Shown here: piece after piece, positions 20,901 through 24,291 of the stretch
How the letters are laid out: each line of letters begins with the position of its first letter
Position numbering within the stretch: the first letter of the stretch is position 1
From: an uncultured Collinsella sp.
Lineage (GTDB): Bacteria > Actinomycetota > Coriobacteriia > Coriobacteriales > Coriobacteriaceae
Length of the DNA: 24,291 nucleotides
Assembly (NCBI GenBank): GCA_959596505.1
Contig: CAUFWM010000023.1
Span: 1 to 24,291, forward strand
Direction: 5' to 3'
Notes under the pieces: generated by a model
Seen by the model: the letters and a program-made list of their open reading frames with translations, nothing else
Database searches by the model: none
What the model was told of the DNA's origin: nothing
Made by a program: the position numbers and the translations under genes

Positions 20901-23771
20901 ATGAGTCGCCGCAACACCGAACTGCTCTTGCTCATCGCCTCGGCGTTCCCCGTCATCCTGCTCTATGCGATGTACGTGCTCACCGCGGGTGCCACGATTT
21001 CCTTTGAGACGCTCGCCGTGCCGATCGGCCTGTTCGCCGCCTTCGCCGCGGCGCATATCGCCGTGCGCATCCTGGCGCCCGGCGCCGACCCCGCCATCCT
21101 GCCCATCGTCTTTGTGCTCTCGGGCATCGGCATCACATTCGTGACGCGCCTGGCCCCCGACCTCGCCATCTCGCAGCTCATCATCTTGTTTGTCTCGGTG
21201 GCGCTCATGGTGGGAACGCTCGCACTGGTCAAGAACCTCGACGTGGTCATGCGCTACAAGTACACCTTTGGCATTATCGGCATCATCCTGCTGATGCTGC
21301 CGATCTTTATCGGCACCACGATCTCGGGCTCCAAGCTGTGGATTCGCATCGCGGGCTTCACCATCCAGCCCGGCGAGTTCGCCAAGGTCTTCATCGTCTT
21401 GTTCCTGGCAGGGTACCTGGCCGAGAACCGCGAGCTGCTCTCCATCTCCAACCGCAAGATCCTGGGCTTTAAGATCCCTCGCCTGCGACTGCTGCTGCCG
21501 CTGTTCGCAGTCTGGGGTGTGTGCCTGCTCGTCGTCGTCTTCGAACGCGACCTGGGTTCGGCCGTGCTGTTCTACACCATCTTCTTGCTGATGCTCTACG
21601 TTGCCACGGGGCGCTTTTCGTATGTCGTTATCGGCCTTGCGCTCTTAGCCGTTGGAGCTGTGGGCGCCTACAAGTTCCTGTCTCACGTTCAGGTGCGTTT
21701 CCAGGTTTGGGTCGATCCGTTTAAGGACGCCCAGGGCCAGGGCTACCAGATCGTCCAGTCGCTCTTCTCGCTTGCCGATGGCGGCCTGGTCGGTGTTGGC
21801 ATCGGCAACGGCATGGCCAACAACATCCCCGTCGTCGAGTCCGACTTTATCTTCTCGGCTATCGGCGAGGAGATGGGCCTTTTGGGCGGCGGCGCCGTGC
21901 TCATCCTGTTTATGCTCTTTGCCGTGCGTGGCCTCACCACGGCCGCCCGCGCTAAATCCGACCTCGCAGCCTTTAGTGCCACGGGCCTTACGGCCGCCAT
22001 CAGCTTCCAGGCCTTCTTGATCGTTGGCGGCGTAACCCGCCTGATCCCGCTGACCGGCGTCACCCTGCCCTTTATGAGCCAGGGCGGCTCCTCGCTGCTG
22101 GCGAGCTTTATCATCGTCGCGCTCCTGCTGCGCGCCGGTGACGAAGCGACCGGACGCGAGGCCGAGCTTACCGGCACCGGCACTATGGCCGCCATCACCG
22201 ATGATCAGGTCGCATCTGCCGCCGCCCCGACGGGCACGCGCTTTGCCACCTCGTCTTCCTACGGCAGCGGCAGCCATTCCGTCGGCTCGCGCATGCGCCG
22301 TCGCCTGCTCGACACGCCTGAATCCGGTGTGCTCGGCCGCGTTGCGCTCGCCAACCGTCTAACCCGTGCGGTGCTCGCCTTTACGGCGCTATTCGCCATC
22401 CTTATCGGCAACCTCACCTATGTCCAGGTCATCAAGGCCAAGGACTATCAGGACATGCCGACCAACAACCACACCATCGCCCGCTCCAAGTACATCCAGC
22501 GCGGTTCCATCATCACGTCCGACGGCGTGACGCTGGCCGAGTCGCTGCAGCAGGAGGACGGCACCTACGTACGCTCCTACCCCAACGGTAACCTGGCAGC
22601 GCACGTGGTTGGCTACGTGAGCCAGCAGTATGGCACCACCGCCATCGAGAGCGTCATGAACGACACGCTCACCGGTTCTAAGGACTACTCCAGCTGGAAC
22701 AACGCCATCGCGTCGCTCGCGGGCCAGACCCAGCCGGGCAACACCGCCAAGCTCACCATCGACTCGCGCATCCAGACGGCGGCCGAGCAGGCACTCAAGG
22801 GCTTTAAGGGCGCTGTAGTGGTCATCGACCCGCGTACCGGCGCGGTGCTCGCATGTGCCAGCTCGCCCACCTATGACAACACCAACATCGATGCCCTGAT
22901 GCAGTCGGGCGGTGGCGAGGACGGCTCCATGTACGACCGCGCCATGGACGCTCTCTATACCCCGGGCTCGACCTTTAAGGTCGTCACACTCTCCGCGGCG
23001 CTCGAAACCGGCACCGCCAGCCTTACCAGCACCTACCAGGCGCCCGGCTCCATGGACATCGGCAACGCACCGGTCACCAACTATGCCAACGAGAGCTACG
23101 GCACCATCAGCCTGCAGCAGGCCTTTGCCGTGTCCTCCAACGTCGTCTTTGGCCAGGTGGCAAACGAAGTTGGCGCAAACACGCTCGTGCAGTTTGCCAA
23201 CGCCTTTGGCTACGGCCAAAAGCTCGGCCAGGACCTGACCTCCGCGGCCTCCATCATGGCAGACCCGTCGCTCATGACCGAGTGGGAGACCGCTTGGGCC
23301 GGCGCCGGCCAGCCTGTCGGCATGGACCACACGCCCGGCCCGCAGACCACCGTCATGCAAAGCGCCGTGATTGCCGCCGCCATCGCTAACAGTGGCGTGG
23401 TCATGGACCCGTACTTTGTAGCCCAGGTACTCGCCCCGGACGGAACTGTGGTCAAGACCACGCAGTCCCGCTCGCTGGGTCAGGCCGTCAGCTCCGCCAC
23501 GGCCGACCAGGTCAAGCAGGCCATGCTCGCCGTCGTCCAGTCCGGTACCGGCACCGATGCCCAGGTCCCCGGCGTCAAGGTCGCCGGCAAGACCGGCTCG
23601 CCCGAGACCGGCGGCACCAACGTCAACTCGACGTTCGTTGGCTTCGCACCTTACGATTCACCCACGGTCGCCATCTCGGTGGCCTTGGAGGATTACGACA
23701 AACACGACGTCAAGGCGGCCAAGATTGCCGGCATCGTCCTGACCGCGGCACTTGCCGCCCAAGGAGCGTGA
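20901..23771 (+). CDS. FtsW/RodA glycosyltransferase fused to class B penicillin-binding protein
   Basis: This 956-residue protein joins two enzymes usually encoded by rodA and pbpA. Residues 1-420 form a SEDS polymerase with about ten membrane segments, typical IRIAGFTIQPGEFAK and FERDLGSAVLFY regions, and IPVVESDFIFSAIGEE. A linker of about 60 residues follows. A membrane segment near 490 begins the PBP part, whose transpeptidase motifs are STFK (near 689), SSN (near 744) and KTGS (near 895). The ATG at 20901 follows GGGAG by 8 nt; an in-frame GTG at 20892 overlaps that SD. It should polymerise lipid II and cross-link the strand in one complex. No stop or frameshift was seen between the parts. 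Confidence 0.95.
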   Translation: MSRRNTELLLLIASAFPVILLYAMYVLTAGATISFETLAVPIGLFAAFAAAHIAVRILAPGADPAILPIVFVLSGIGITFVTRLAPDLAISQLIILFVSVALMVGTLALVKNLDVVMRYKYTFGIIGIILLMLPIFIGTTISGSKLWIRIAGFTIQPGEFAKVFIVLFLAGYLAENRELLSISNRKILGFKIPRLRLLLPLFAVWGVCLLVVVFERDLGSAVLFYTIFLLMLYVATGRFSYVVIGLALLAVGAVGAYKFLSHVQVRFQVWVDPFKDAQGQGYQIVQSLFSLADGGLVGVGIGNGMANNIPVVESDFIFSAIGEEMGLLGGGAVLILFMLFAVRGLTTAARAKSDLAAFSATGLTAAISFQAFLIVGGVTRLIPLTGVTLPFMSQGGSSLLASFIIVALLLRAGDEATGREAELTGTGTMAAITDDQVASAAAPTGTRFATSSSYGSGSHSVGSRMRRRLLDTPESGVLGRVALANRLTRAVLAFTALFAILIGNLTYVQVIKAKDYQDMPTNNHTIARSKYIQRGSIITSDGVTLAESLQQEDGTYVRSYPNGNLAAHVVGYVSQQYGTTAIESVMNDTLTGSKDYSSWNNAIASLAGQTQPGNTAKLTIDSRIQTAAEQALKGFKGAVVVIDPRTGAVLACASSPTYDNTNIDALMQSGGGEDGSMYDRAMDALYTPGSTFKVVTLSAALETGTASLTSTYQAPGSMDIGNAPVTNYANESYGTISLQQAFAVSSNVVFGQVANEVGANTLVQFANAFGYGQKLGQDLTSAASIMADPSLMTEWETAWAGAGQPVGMDHTPGPQTTVMQSAVIAAAIANSGVVMDPYFVAQVLAPDGTVVKTTQSRSLGQAVSSATADQVKQAMLAVVQSGTGTDAQVPGVKVAGKTGSPETGGTNVNSTFVGFAPYDSPTVAISVALEDYDKHDVKAAKIAGIVLTAALAAQGA

Positions 23772-23903
23772 TGCCTGTGATCGAAGCGGATACTTGGGGC
23801 GCGCCACGGCCGATGAGCTAGCGGCAAGGCGCCACGCGGTCCCAGCGACCATAGATTTGGTACTACACACATCGTTGAGCGAATAAGTTAGTTAGGAGCA
23901 GGA
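23772..23903 (+). promoter_or_regulatory. Gap before the PknB-like gene
   Basis: These 132 bases separate the fusion gene from the next kinase, the widest gap in this operon. I see no convincing hairpin or terminator. TTGGTA with GAATAA 18 bp below is a poor promoter candidate. The SD GTTAGGAG ends 4 nt before the ATG. Confidence 0.3.
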
Positions 23904-24291
23904 ATGGAACAGAGGGTCCTCGGGGGAAGATACCTCCTCAAGGATAAGGTGGGAACGGGCGGCATGGCGACCGTCTTCCGTGCGCAAGATCAGGTCCTCG
24001 ACCGCACGGTTGCCGTCAAGATCATGCTGCCGCAGTATGCCGGCGACGCCACCTTCGCCGCCCGCTTTAAGCAGGAGGCCCAGGCAGCAGCAGGTCTCTC
24101 CTCCCCCTATATCGTGGGCGTCTACGATTGGGGCAAGGATGGCGATACCTACTACATCGTCATGGAGTACCTGCGCGGTACCGACCTTAAGAGCGGCATC
24201 AAGAGCCACGGCGCCCTCGATCCAAAGAAGGTCGCGCAGATCGGCTCGCAGATCAGCTCCGCGCTTTCGGTCGCCCACAAGCACGAGATCA
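23904..24291 (+). CDS. PknB-like Ser/Thr protein kinase, cut by the window edge
   Basis: Only the first 129 residues are present. They start with RYLLKDKVGTGGMATVFRA (glycine loop), followed by VAVKIM with the ATP-binding Lys, the helix-C Glu in FKQEAQAAAGL, and the hinge IVMEYLRG. The window ends just before the catalytic loop. The N-terminus without extension, and the position after the PstP and RodA/PBP genes, match PknA/PknB of Actinobacteria. Whether PASTA repeats follow cannot be seen. SD AGGAG supports ATG 23904. This is the third kinase gene in the window. Confidence 0.93.
   Translation, partial: MEQRVLGGRYLLKDKVGTGGMATVFRAQDQVLDRTVAVKIMLPQYAGDATFAARFKQEAQAAAGLSSPYIVGVYDWGKDGDTYYIVMEYLRGTDLKSGIKSHGALDPKKVAQIGSQISSALSVAHKHEI

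Overview
The window looks like a chromosomal segment from a high-G+C, Gram-positive gut actinobacterium of class Coriobacteriia, most like Collinsella. This is inferred from the FhaA (DUF3662+FHA) / FhaB / PP2C / RodA / PBP / PknB gene order typical of Actinobacteria, from codon use dominated by GCC/GGC/CTG, and from family resemblance. No rRNA, tRNA, insertion sequence or CRISPR array was seen.

Left block (1-5111, minus strand): a tightly packed three-gene operon encodes a membrane-anchored extracytoplasmic protein with a Ser/Gly linker, a Ser/Thr kinase with a polytopic C-terminus, and an FHA protein. It lies downstream of ybaB-recR. An intrinsic terminator sits between recR and the anchored-protein gene, just upstream of that gene's ribosome binding site. 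A perfect 19-bp inverted repeat follows the FHA gene.

Replication/recombination block (4182-8482): dnaX, ybaB and recR lie in the usual order on the minus strand. A plus-strand gene for a small membrane protein (5453-5926) is inserted between dnaX and ybaB. A plus-strand YcxB-like two-pass membrane protein follows at 8599-9324.

Accessory island (9399-15240, minus strand, visibly lower G+C): a large membrane protein carries two LuxR-type HTH domains and about 16 hydrophobic segments, apparently two membrane-LuxR units joined head to tail. Downstream of it are a secreted four-cysteine protein, two ABC-2-type permeases, an ABC ATPase and a single-anchor extracytoplasmic protein. The last four genes are translationally coupled or closely spaced. 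The layout resembles bacteriocin/lantibiotic immunity exporters under a dedicated regulator, but I recognise neither the secreted protein nor the anchored one. This is the best candidate for an undescribed system.

Intergenic 15241-15681: five copies of a 14-bp element with consensus GGGAYRCRSTTTCC alternate in orientation at 30/32/30/32-bp spacing. They build a 17-bp and a 24-bp hairpin in which every non-Watson-Crick pair is G-U on the plus strand.

Right block (15682-24291, plus strand): an operon for growth and division control. It encodes a Ser/Thr kinase with a non-RD HLD motif and a polytopic C-terminus, FhaA, FhaB, a PstP-type phosphatase with a 250-residue disordered N-terminus, a single-chain FtsW/RodA-PBP2 fusion, and the start of a PknB-like kinase cut by the window edge. 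The kinases probably phosphorylate FHA partners and cell-wall factors, PstP reverses this, and the fusion polymerises and cross-links peptidoglycan.
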